NCBI GenBank assembly: GCA_020205615.1
Contig: JAINUW010000055.1
Coordinates: 336,864-400,863 of the forward strand
Direction of reading: 5' to 3'
Source: Panax quinquefolius
Lineage: Eukaryota; Streptophyta; Magnoliopsida; Apiales; Araliaceae
Length of the DNA stretch: 64,000 bases
Below are positions 23,606-33,630 of this stretch, piece after piece. Both the position numbers and the translations under genes were made by a program. The notes under the pieces were generated by a model that saw only the letters and a program-made list of their open reading frames with translations, did no database searches and was not told the origin of the DNA. Positions within the stretch are counted from its first letter, which is position 1. Each line of letters starts with the position of its first letter.

Positions 23606-24640
23606 GTGATGATAGCGAATATCTGAAAGTAGAACCGACTTTAATCGATAAAGTTAAAGCTGCTCAAGCTACAGACCTGGAGCTGATGCGTATGAGAAAG
23701 AAAGTGCAAGAGGGTGCTATGCCGGAAGCAAGAATCGATGAAGAAGGAATACTTCGAGTCAACTCCAGACTTTGTGTTCCTAACGACCCGATTTAAAGTA
23801 TAATATCACGATGGAGGCGCACAACACACCATTTGCAATCCATCTCGGGAGTACCAAAATGTATCATGATATTCGCCATACATTTTGGTGGAGCAATATG
23901 AAGAGAGAGATAATATTTGCTTATCTCAAGGTGTCTAACTTGTCAACGAAGTTAAAGCGGAGCATCAAGTACCAAAAGGTCCATCAGCAACCACTTGAAA
24001 TTCCAGAATGGAAGTGGGAGCACATTACCATGGATTTCAAGCACGGCCTTCCTAAGGTTTCTCAAGGCATTGATGCGATTTGGGTCATTGTTGATAGATT
24101 GACCAAGTCTCGCTCATTTCTTACCGATACGAGAAACTTATACACTTGAACGTCTTGCTCAGATGTACATAAACGAGATTGTAAGACCGCATGGTATCTG
24201 CGCAGATCCATAGTTTTCGATCGAGACCCAAGATTCACTTCACGATTTTGGGTTAGTTTGCAAAAAGCTATGGGCACAGACTTCACGATTTATTTTCAAG
24301 ATATCATCCTCGACGGACGGACAATGGAGAGGACTATTCAAACTCTTCAAGATCTATTAAGACTCGTGTTCTTGATTTCAAGGGAGTTGGGACAAGTTCT
24401 TACCATTGGTGGAGTTTTCCTACAACAACAGCTTATCAAGCAAGTATCGCATGGCTCCATTCAAGCGCCAGACGGAAGAAAGTGTCGTTCTCCAAAGATT
24501 TGGGACGAGGTGGGTGAAGCAACGTTGTTGGGACCGGAGTTGAGTACGTATGACTACGGAAAAGATTCAAATGATCCGACAACGTATAAAAACCTCACAA
24601 AATCGATAAAAAGAGTTATGCCGATCTTCATCGAAAGGAC
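23606..24640 (+). pseudogene. Element C integrase (broken)
   Basis: Frame 23596-23796 is the N-terminal part (ARIDEEGILRVNSRLCV). Frame 23811-24149 contains the histidines of the zinc module (H..GSTKMYHDIRHTFWW), but the cysteine pair is lost (SNLSTK replaces the usual C..C text). It also has the first core Asp in TMDF. RDPRF text is near 24222-24236 after further shifts. Confidence 0.87.
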
Positions 24641-25105
24641 GTGGAATTTGATATAGGAGATCATGTGTTGTTAAAAGTCGCTTTCCGTGGAAAGGAGTTA
24701 CAAGATTTGGAAAGAGAGGAAAACTTAATCCTCGATTCATCGGCCCATTTTAATCCTCGATCGAGTAGGAACTGTGGGCCTATAGACTCGCTTACCGCCA
24801 AATATGTCTCGTGTTCATAACGCTTTTCACATATCCATGTTACGTAAATATGTGAAAGACCCGAACCATATTATTGAGTTAGAATCGGGACGAAATAGCG
24901 GAAGATTTGACGTATGAAGAGGTTCCTGCTCAAATTTTGATAAGAAGGAACATATTCTACGCTCCAAGGTTATACCTCAAGTCAAAGTTTTGTGGAGAAA
25001 CCACGATGTTGAGGAAATGACTTGGGAGTTAGAATCAAATGAAATCAAGGTATCCTTATCTCTTCGACATACCGTGTATCGCATTCTAATTTCGAGGGCT
25101 TAAAT
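24641..25105 (+). pseudogene. Element C integrase C-terminus and chromodomain (broken)
   Basis: GDHVLL-type text near 24656, RFGKRGKLNPRFIGP near 24703-24750, HISMLRKYVKDP near 24828-24865 and chromodomain text up to WRNHDVEEMTWELE near 24991-25037 are all recognisable but in different frames. It ends shortly before the polypurine tract. Confidence 0.85.
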
Positions 25106-25108
25106 TTC

Positions 25109-25123
25109 ATAAGAAGGGGAGGT
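25109..25123 (+). other. Element C polypurine tract
   Basis: ATAAGAAGGGGAGGT lies directly before the 3' LTR start TGTAAGACCCC. Confidence 0.88.
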
Positions 25124-27547
25124 TGTAAGACCCCAAATTTTTAATAAATAAAGATGAATTTTCTATAAATATTATTTTTGAATATTATGGAATAATTTGA
25201 TATAATGTTATAGTTGTGGGTAATATTTATAAATTTTGCAAAGTATGCAAGTGGTTATATTATATTCGATTGGTCTGGGGAATATTCGGTTTAGCAGGAA
25301 TATTCGCACAACTACTCAATCATTGGTGGACCCCACAAATGTAATTATTGTTTGATTGAGAAAAGACAAAATATTTTATATGAAATAACGGCGGAAGTTT
25401 TACCGTGGTAGTTCTTGAACTACTCGGTAGTAAAAGTACAAAGAATACGTGTGGTTGCATAAGAAGACACCAGTATTGATTATCGATGCTTATGTGAGAA
25501 GTCACTCGGTTTGATTCCATTATCACGATTAATAATATGAATTATTATAGCGATAATGACGTTTTGTTTTATTGAAACATCTTTTTATATAAAATAGAAT
25601 ACTTTATTAAAGTTATTCTATAAATATAATATATTATATTTTATTATGATAGTATTGCATAGTGTTTTGCATAGTATTGTATAGTGTTTGCATAGTAAAA
25701 TGTTTTTATATAAATAGAATATATTATATTTTATTTAAAAGATTTTTCTTTAAATATGGATCGCCGATTAAAGTAAATCAATCTAGGCTGTTCATGGATT
25801 AGTTACTATGCATTCCATTTTCCTATAAATATAAGCTCATTCCTTCATTATTTTCTTATTTAATTCATTCAAACTCTGTAGAGAGAAATTATAGAGAGAA
25901 GTTTAGAGAGAAAGTTATAGAAAGAAGAAGAGTATTTCGCTACTTCACTACTTCTATATTCAGTTCTTTTACGGTAGTGGGTGTTATTCTTTCTTCTTGA
26001 AGAGAACTTTTGTTATTCCATTCACTATTATTCATTGGAATAATAACCTCGTAAAAGTGGCATACCCTATACATAACTCCAGACATGGCAGATACCCTAT
26101 ACTTGGTGAAATCTCTTATGTTATTCCATTGCTTATTTATTACATTGGAATAACTCAGATAATGCATGATTTACCCTATACTTGGTGACATTCTTCTATT
26201 ATTCATTTGGAACATCACATCTGTATTTTACAGGACCGGTTCCGCTTTTTATTATTATTCTGCTGGAACATCCCATCATGTGTTTTACAGGACCTGTTAA
26301 AATCTTTATCATTCTCGTTGGAATATCCTATCTCGTGTGTTTTACACCGGATCCGGGTTCCATCTTTATTATTCTGTTGGAACATCCCGCTTGATTGAAT
26401 TTCACCGACTGGTTTCGTTATTATTATTCATTTGAATAACTCGCCTGGCGCTAAGCACCGCATGCATGGTGATTTCTTTTGTTATTCCATTCTTTATTAT
26501 ACCCAGGTTAAGTTAAAACTTTGACTTCTATACTCCATGAAATTAGTAGAATATCCTCGATATTTGCGTTTCATCCAAAGATCTTTCACGAAATATTCTT
26601 CCCGATCATTCTTGAATTTTTACTCTACAAGCAAGATTATCATGTCGACAATTTGGACGTTAATAATTCCCGGATAAAATAATTCTTGAACTTGTTTTAT
26701 CAATTCTTATATCATTGTCATCATCCTCATGTTTATATTTTTTTTTTTAAAGTCAATACGTGGCACTGTAGAGCATGGATGGACTTGGTATGATTATGAC
26801 TGAGGATTATTCGTAGTGAATTTCGAATGGTAATGTTACAAATGATGTGATTAAAAATTCTCAAAGGGTAGTAGTGCATTGATGGACGATTGTTGGCATG
26901 ATCATGACCATTAATGAATACACAACTATTCTCGCCCGTAGTGGTGAATAATTGTGATCGTGATACTTAAGAATATCCTCGTAGAAGTGTGGGGTGATTC
27001 GATGATGTGAATTATTTATTAAAGTCGAGTCTCACTATAATAAATGATGAAAAACCTTTTAAAATCATAAAAGATAGTAGATTTTATTTTCTACTTGACT
27101 CTTTTAATGGAACGATATTCACCGCAGATTAAACCGGTTGTCTATTGTATTTTATCGGTTTAACATTGTTGAAGACTATTGATAATTTATTCTCGCATTA
27201 TCTTAGTCATAATATTTCTATCGGGCTAGTTGAGCTCACCCTTTCTTTCACCGTTTCTCTGTGAAATGAGAATATAATTTGGGATTTAGCCTGGGAAACG
27301 AAAGTGATGGTCCCGAAGATAAGATTAGTAGTCCTCACTATTCGTGAAATAGTGTGATAATAATTATAATGAGGACTTTTTGTTTGAGTTTGTATAATAT
27401 CTAGTAGATTTATATTTGTATTTAAACTCACGGTTTTATGTCAGATTGTATACCCATGCCTATGTTAATAAGTTGTATTTAAATTTCTGTACCATGTAAG
27501 TGGCGACCCAAGATGGGTGATGTATACCTAATTTTGGGGGCGTCACA
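25124..27547 (+). repeat. Element C, 3' LTR
   Basis: It matches 17887-20292 over its length, with small differences concentrated at CTG/CAG/CCGG-type sites. It ends GGGGGCGTCACA, followed by the AATCT duplication. Confidence 0.93.
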
Positions 27548-27552
27548 AATCT

Positions 27553-27606
27553 TCTCATTTTTCTTTGGAGTTTATTTGGTCAACCAAGGATAATTCTGTG
27601 GGCATA
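27553..27606 (+). repeat. Element B, 3' LTR, last remaining piece
   Basis: TCTCATTTTTCTTTGG ... CAAGGATAATTCTGTGG continues the LTR after element C and matches about 1067-1116 in the 5' LTR. Identity stops at about 27606, so the U5 end of this LTR is missing. Confidence 0.75.
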
Positions 27607-27884
27607 TTTGTAATGACTCTAGAAATCAGATAGTTTGTAAGTTAAGTTTAAAAAAATATTATTTAATAAAATAAGTTTTTATTGATAATATTATGTGTTA
27701 TGTGTTTAAATGTCTTATTATGACCAAGAATGATTATTCAACGTTAGGATTTTGGTTGTGTAAGAATAAACGAGTAAGTATTTTGAAGACAAAAATAAAA
27801 AAAAATTAGAGACAGATTTCGTAAAAGCACTATTCACTCTATGAAACCTAAGGGTTTAAATAACTTAAGTCTTTTAGAGAGATT
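27607..27884. other. AT-rich sequence without recognised gene
   Basis: It starts TGTAATGACTCTAG, which could be the beginning of an older LTR, and runs to the left end of the CACTA element. No coding potential is seen. The sequence continues after the transposon at 56769. Confidence 0.4.
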
Positions 27885-28680
27885 CACTACAAAAAAATGG
27901 GGCTTCAACAACAACCGATTTTCGTTGCTAAAGATGCCAAATTTCGTTGCTAAAGGTTTTTGGCAACGACTTTACTGTCGTTGCGTCTTTCGTTCTTGTG
28001 ATGGCGTTGCTAATTGTTCAAGAACGAACGTATTTTTTCGTTACCAAAAGTAATACATTTTGCAACGAAATTTGGCTTTCGTCTGAGATATTATCGATCC
28101 TTTAGCAACAAAATGTATTGTTGCGCAGAATAATTAAAATTTCGTTGCTAAAAACCCCATTTCGTTGCAAAAAGCACGCTAATCGGGCAACTAAATGAGC
28201 TCTCTTTTTGCAACGACTATGCATTTTCGTTGTAATTGACACCATTTTGCAAAACGACATTTTTTGTTGCAAAGAAATTATGAAAATTGTTGTCTAAGCT
28301 TGCTTTTCGTTTGTGGAATGTAAACTTTTTAGCAACGATTTTCGTTGATAATTATATTATTTAATAACGACATTATCTTTGAATCAAAGAAAAAAAGATT
28401 ATTGTTATGGTTATTTTTCAATAAGAACGAAAGTCATCGATTAGCAAACGACATTATATGTTGTCGTTTCTTTATATGTGCAACGAAAGTTGATATGATT
28501 TGCAACGATAAAAAATGTTGCCTTTTATTTTAATATTAGCAACAATATCATATCCGTTGTTATTAAGTTAATTTTTCGTTGCCAAATATTATATTTTTAA
28601 TGTCATTAGCAACGAAAATTTGTTGCTAAATGTATAAAAAATTGTTGCTATATTAAAACTTGTTCAATGCTTTAGTAGCT
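27885..28680 (+). repeat. CACTA left terminal and subterminal region
   Basis: After CACTACAAAAAAATGG come more than a dozen short motifs of the TTTCGTTGC / GCAACGA type in both orientations. They are spaced roughly 20-60 bp apart to about 28640. Confidence 0.85.
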
Positions 28681-29295
28681 AATTATATTGTTCTTAAATC
28701 AAAATTTGACATTCTTTTTTTGTGCACTGGGCGGCTCAATGTCCACATAGCAAATAATGACAAAAATACAAAAAAAATAAAATATTATTAACTTAATAAA
28801 ATCATCTACTACATAATCATTCATTATCTTTACACTTAACAATCTAAAACTGTCACAGTTGTTCAATCAAAGTATATATCTACATATATAGAGAGAGTAC
28901 ACTTCATAATTTTGTCCCTTGTCTTCCGTAAACGTAACACAAAAATTAGATACCCTGAATTGTAAGACAGGTCGTAGAATCAGTCTTCCTGCACATATTA
29001 AAAAATAATAGCAAGTCAGGAAAATGAAGCAAATAAGTCACCAGAATCTGTCATTCAAAACAAACAAACAAATATCATCTCTTAGATTGAGAATTGACTA
29101 AGCTCCCTTTTTAAAAAAAATTATTTAATTTCAATATGATTTGAAGATGCTACCAAAAAATATTTTTTTGAATGAAGTATATCCATATACACAGGCTGAA
29201 CACCAACAAATACATGCAACAGATAGATCGTAACAAAAAGGATAGCCTTCAACAACACTCTTAGACTACACACCAGAAGGTACCCAAACTAAATA

Positions 29296-29420
29296 AGTAC
29301 ATGAGTTGAGCCTGTATCATGGTTATCAATGAAAGTAATGACTCTTAAAGGCCACCAAACCCCATCACACTGTGTGGTTTCTTGCAGGATCCCGCAGACG
29401 CCTATAATTCCCCTTCATGC
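29296..29420 (-). pseudogene. Captured alpha-amylase exon fragment (GH13 region IV)
   Basis: The minus strand encodes WWPLRVITFIDNHDTGST, preceded in another frame by YRRLRDP. This is the plant alpha-amylase segment around the third catalytic Asp (the FxDNHD box, here FIDNHD). A stop follows two codons after HVLI. A plausible AG acceptor lies near 29420. The fragment is far shorter than a gene (alpha-amylase is about 400-430 residues), contains a frameshift, and sits inside a CACTA transposon, so it is a captured piece. Family recognition is by motif memory. Confidence 0.8.
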
Positions 29421-29510
29421 ATTCCTAAATGACGATATATAGATGTATGATGATAGAAGGTTGAGATTTTTCAGAGAAAAATTAAATTTACTGGCAATAA
29501 ATATAAAGTA

Positions 29511-29560
29511 CCTAAAGAATTCCTTTTGTTGTGAAGTCAAAGGCCGTTGAAAGTTGCCCT
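29511..29560 (-). pseudogene. Captured alpha-amylase exon fragment (upstream piece)
   Basis: The minus strand encodes STAFDFTTKGIL, which in plant alpha-amylases lies a short distance upstream of the RLRD...NHD segment at 29296-29420. The order and strand are therefore collinear with a real amylase gene, with an intron-sized gap between. A GT follows the exon end near 29510 (TTTAG-GTACTT) and GGGCAG precedes it. Confidence 0.75.
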
Positions 29561-29828
29561 GCCCTATCAATCCAATTTATAATTAGTTGCCTATGACTAT
29601 CTGCATGTAGAATTTATTGAAAAAGGAAAAATAAATTAGGAGAATGATAAAATTGTCATCTATACGCAAGTGTTTAAAAGCTTGGGTAAATATGTTTTCA
29701 ACTGAAACAATAAAATGACCACTAATAACCTCATGAAACTCATCGTTGAAATGAACTAAACAACAATTACTTCAAAAGTTGCCTAACGAACATCAATTTG
29801 TTTTCATGAATATAAGTATTGTAACCTA

Positions 29829-29985
29829 TCAATTTGGACCTTGCAACCTCGATCCAACAGACGCGCACACAACATTGTCATAATGTTGAACCACTGCTTG
29901 ATTTAGAAGCCACGCAGCCCATCCGAATTCATGTGCAAGTAGCTCACCAGCAGCGGCCATTCCACCAATTATTTGAACTGTGTTC
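29829..29985 (-). pseudogene. Captured exon-like frame, product not recognised
   Basis: The minus strand is open for about 50 codons with a composition unlike the AT-rich surroundings. It includes GGMAAAGELLAHEFGWAA, WLLNQAVVQHYDNVV and GSRLQGPN. It reads like an exon of a conserved plant protein, but I cannot name the family. It lies between the amylase and the DnaJ fragments on the same strand, inside the CACTA left arm. Confidence 0.55.
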
Positions 29986-31426
29986 CCAAATTCATCCTTC
30001 CGAATTCATCCTTCCCTGTTTATTTTATGATTTTTTTGGGTGAATCTATGCACAAATTTTAAGATTTGTTGAAAACACATATACCCAAAATATTATTACG
30101 ATTTATGGATAAGTTATATACCAATTATATTTTTAAACATATTTGTAATATAGTTGTATGAAAATAAAATATAATTGTATAATTGAGAAGTATATGAAAA
30201 TTTAACTCCTATTTTTTTCGTCGTGCCTTAAAAGTGGTGATTAAATACATCATAGAAAATATCGACAAGGGTAAGATCCTTAAGTATACATCCAATGGAA
30301 TGAGGATCAAAATCTATGGCCCGTGAAGCTATAAAGATAAAAGAAAACACACACAACACAGGATAAGAATCAGATAGATGACAAAGAGGTTACCTAAACC
30401 ATTTCGCAAGTCAAAAGTAACTACTAAATACACATTGTATCCATCCATGATCGCTAACCTAATTCAAAGAGCTATTAGGAACATACTATTTTACCACAAA
30501 CCCCTTATTTATACTTCAGATTATGTTTCCATGTTAGACTTAACAACTTTGGTCAATTATGTGTGTAATTACATCAATGTCAGCCTACCATCTCATGTTT
30601 GAAAAAGTAAATGAAAGATTCAGGTTTTAGCATCTGATCTGGAATGGATTAGGTCAAAATAATGTGCTTCGCCACATATGTCATCCAAAATCCAAACAAA
30701 ACATTCCATTTAAAAAAATAGATCATAACATACACAATTATTCCTACAAAATAATTAAAGAACTTCAAAAACTTTTGAACATTATCAACAAACTACAAGC
30801 ATAGAGTATTTTAATATGATAATTTGCAACATTGAGGGGGAAAGTAAGCATCAAGTAAACCATTTGCTACTTGCAGCAGAATACAACAATTATACAATTA
30901 CACAAAGATTATAACATGCATAGGAACATGAATTATTTTTAGCGGGGTGTGGAGAAGAAAAAAAGAGAAGTAATTTAAAGAAATTGCTTGGACAAAAAAA
31001 TTGCATCATCTAAACATAGACAACATGAGGGAAGTCATTAAGTTAGTGAAAATGAAGAAAATATACAACAAAGCTTTTAAGTTTTAAAGAGTTGAGAGTA
31101 GTTGGTTCCACAAGCAAAAATTTAACATGGACAAAAGGAGTTCAAATGGATCAACTCAAAGTTTGGCCCAAACAAATCACATCTCACCGTCAAGCTACAT
31201 GTTATATAATATGTAATATTCATGGCTTCCAAATCCTATAGTTTAAGACAAAACCTACTTAAGTAATATTATAACACTTTACTTTCCACAATATGCAGAA
31301 AATTATTAAATTTAGTCCATTCAGTAACTTGCATATTTTAATAACACATAATAGTACATTATTTGACAATAAATCAATAGTTAAGCACCAACGAGAGATC
31401 TACATATATGCCATATTTTAACAGAC

Positions 31427-31531
31427 CTTAAATTTGCTTTTATCTGTTGATTGCACTCGGCACACTAACCCAGCCTCCGCTTCATTTTCAGTTATTGTAA
31501 CTGAATAGAAGTGAGCACACTGCTTTTCAAC
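31427..31531 (-). pseudogene. Captured ARG1-like DnaJ gene, exon piece 4
   Basis: The minus strand encodes 35 codons starting VEKQCAHFYSVTI and ending TDKSKFK. This corresponds to the segment after the J domain in plant ARG1/ARL-type DnaJ proteins (gravity-response chaperones). The piece is flanked by a TTTCTCCAG acceptor and a GT donor at the expected phase, so intron-exon structure was captured with it. No downstream exons (LLYFEQD-type) are seen. Confidence 0.85.
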
Positions 31532-31609
31532 CTGGAGAAATAGAAAAGGATCCAGATAAACAGGCCTTTTCTGTGGAATTAAATCTTAAAGAACATGACA
31601 ATACCTTAC

Positions 31610-31720
31610 CTTTCTAATAGTGGTTGCCCCATAGGCAATGGACGAATGGACACCAAGCCATTTAGGACCTCCTCTAAGACACCGGCAGATATAGTGGTTT
31701 TTATTGGGACACCAAGTTTA
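31610..31720 (-). pseudogene. Captured ARG1-like DnaJ gene, exon piece 3
   Basis: The minus strand encodes KLGVPIKTTISAGVLEE then VLNGLVSIRPLPMGQP, in the order known from ARG1-type proteins. The acceptor (ACATACAG) and donor (AAAG-GTAAGG) are intact. The first base completes the Ser codon split from the previous piece. Confidence 0.88.
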
Positions 31721-31888
31721 CTGTATGTTAGACACAAAAGGAACAAAACTACTATATTATGGCACAATAGTTTCCAATAATATCACAATGAGTGAGCAAG
31801 AAGAAGAGGGTAGAGAAAAAGGACAATAGAAAATGCTAAACGACATCAAAGGGAAGAACTAAAAGATAGTTCTGAAATTGTATTGCCT

Positions 31889-31969
31889 GAAAAGAGCTGC
31901 AAACATGGTATTAACAGCTCCCAAACTTGAAAGATCCAGTTCCAATTCTTGGTTATCAGATTCAACAGC
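31889..31969 (-). pseudogene. Captured ARG1-like DnaJ gene, exon piece 2
   Basis: The minus strand encodes AVESDNQELELDLSSLG then AVNTMFAALF, the best-conserved ARG1-family block after the J domain. The acceptor is CCCCAG. The donor position reads GC instead of GT, which is a tolerated minority donor or a mutation. Confidence 0.88.
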
Positions 31970-32088
31970 CTGGGGAGTGGAAAATTATGTTTTGAGTAGC
32001 ACTTATCTTCATGTTAATGAATTGATTAGGCAATTGTGAATTCAAAAGTATTTCCAATAAATAATGATGGAATCTACATTTTTCCTAC

Positions 32089-32212
32089 CTCAAAACCAAA
32101 AGTGTCAAACTAACGTCGTTTATCTGGATCTGACAAAATATTATACGAAAACGTGACCTCCTTAAACATATCAGCTTCCTTAGGGTCATTTGCATTCTTG
32201 TCAGGATAAACT
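32089..32212 (-). pseudogene. Captured ARG1-like DnaJ gene, exon piece 1 (J domain)
   Basis: The minus strand encodes YPDKNANDPKEADMFKEV, FSYNILSDPDKRR, a TAG stop, then FDTFGFE. This is the second half of a J domain, the Hsp70-stimulating module. The His of the obligatory HPD motif is not present (YPD) and an in-frame stop lies after DKRR, so no functional J protein could be made. The end has a GAG-GTAGGA donor. The first half of the J domain was not found upstream. Confidence 0.85.
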
Positions 32213-32443
32213 ATCATCCATTTACATTACATGCCAATTATACAATCCTTATTTGGATATTCCCATATAACATTAGGTAATTTATCCTTATTTGGCTAGT
32301 TCGAGTAGACAATTTATCAAACACGTTTTAGGCTTTCCTAATTACTACCAAACAAGATATACAATAAAATACACAAATAATATTAGGTTTCTTAACAGTA
32401 AATACACAAAATTAAAAACTAACCTTTAATTTAGGGACAACAA

Positions 32444-32474
32444 AGGAGGAGGAGGAGGAGGAGGAGGAGGAAGG
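32444..32474 (+). repeat. (GGA)n tract
   Basis: About nine GGA/GAG trinucleotides lie in the non-coding part of the CACTA left arm, between the DnaJ fragment and the 32.7-32.9 kb exon-like text. Confidence 0.9.
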
Positions 32475-32714
32475 AACACTTTTCAGCCAAAGATATCCCC
32501 CAAAATGGATGATTTCTCGTCCTAATCTTTCTGTTAGAACAATTAGACCAAGCATCATTTCTCGTATATATTCTCATGATTCATTAAATTAGATCCTAAA
32601 TGTTAACTGTTTAAATCCCTTAAATAGTTAGGGTTTCAAAATACCCACATCAATTTCAGAATTAATTCAGTGAAATTTCTTATAAAAATAAAATGAGGGT
32701 TTGGAGGGACTCAC

Positions 32715-32925
32715 GTAAGAAATGAAATGGAAAAAAAAAGTGCAGATCGGCGAATAAAGAGGGCGATGTACAAACCTGCACCAACAAGAATGGTGAGCTT
32801 CCCGGGAGGAAGGCTATCGCCAGGTAAACAATAGCTCAGAGAGAATCTTTGCAGACAACTAAAACATCCAAGTGCAGAAATTCAAAAAATCGCTTTCTTT
32901 GTCGGCTTTGGATCCTCTAGCCATC
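32715..32925 (-). pseudogene. Possible captured first exon(s), unrecognised
   Basis: On the minus strand a frame starting near 32922 reads MARGSKADKESDFLNF and soon stops. A second frame at about 32765-32815 reads PGDSLPPGKLTILVGA, followed by a GT. Base composition is richer in G+C than around it. It could be the 5' exons of a captured host gene, upstream of and collinear with the DnaJ pieces, but I cannot name it. Confidence 0.4.
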
Positions 32926-33539
32926 TACTCGTCCGCATATTCCAGCGATTTATCACGTTTTGTTGTTGCTACTGCAAAAGATGACCATGATTAAAGAAAC
33001 CACGAGTGAAAGGCTACTCAAGTGAAATTTGGGGCGCATAATTACCCTACCGCTCTAAGATAAAACTAGGGCGAGACAGAGTGAGCGGCAATAAAATTAT
33101 GGAAGGAATTTTATTAAAAAAATATTTTAAATATTCGGTAGTACAATTTAAGAACAATTTTTATAAATAAAAAAACTTTATTTTTTAAGAAAAAAGCTTT
33201 AAATTCTTTAAAAAAGATTTTATTTTTAAACGAATATTTAAAAAAAAATAAAATCTTCAACAACTGTCGTTGGGAATAAAGGCTCTCACATCTAATTTGG
33301 GAAAAACTACTAAATGCCATTTAAAATGGCGCTGAATTTTTGGATTTTTTTTTTTGGCTAAAAATCAGAAAGGCAACCAATGCCACTTTAAAAAAATATT
33401 TTTTTTAAAAACGAATTTAAAAAAAAATATCTTACTTTTTTTTAAAACGATTTTATTTTTTTAAAGAAATTTATAAAAAAATAAAAATGTGATCCAATGC
33501 AAAACTAACGGCATTATAACTTTTTTTAAATTTTTTTAT

Positions 33540-33612
33540 AAAGAAAATTTGTAAAAAAAGAGAGTAAGATGTAACATCACTTTAACTGACGTTGGAATCT
33601 TTTTTTTTATAG
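33540..33612 (+). repeat. Left arm of an inverted repeat flanking element D
   Basis: The text around AAGATGTAACATCACTTTAA recurs inverted and diverged at about 43395-43470 (AAGATCTGGCGTCACTTTAA on the minus strand). With element D removed the arms are about 80 bp apart. This may be an old MITE or hairpin repeat into which D inserted. Confidence 0.5.
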
Positions 33613-33630
33613 TTTCTTTAATTGATCTCT

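Larger units (their letters stand above)
17887..27547 (+). mobile_element. Element C: chromovirus-type Ty3/gypsy LTR retrotransposon
   Basis: It has two LTRs (17887-20292 and 25124-27547), a polypurine tract before the 3' LTR and a decayed gag-pol on the plus strand. The duplication AATCT is at 17882-17886 and 27548-27552. The target lies inside the 3' LTR of element B. Its LTRs differ in sequence from those of A, B, D and E apart from the termini and some blocks, so it is a separate subfamily. Confidence 0.93.

Noticed and set aside
30378..30602. 74-codon plus-strand frame in the CACTA left arm
   Set aside because: It is opposite in strand to the captured exons and has no recognisable domain; it looks like intronic AT-rich sequence.
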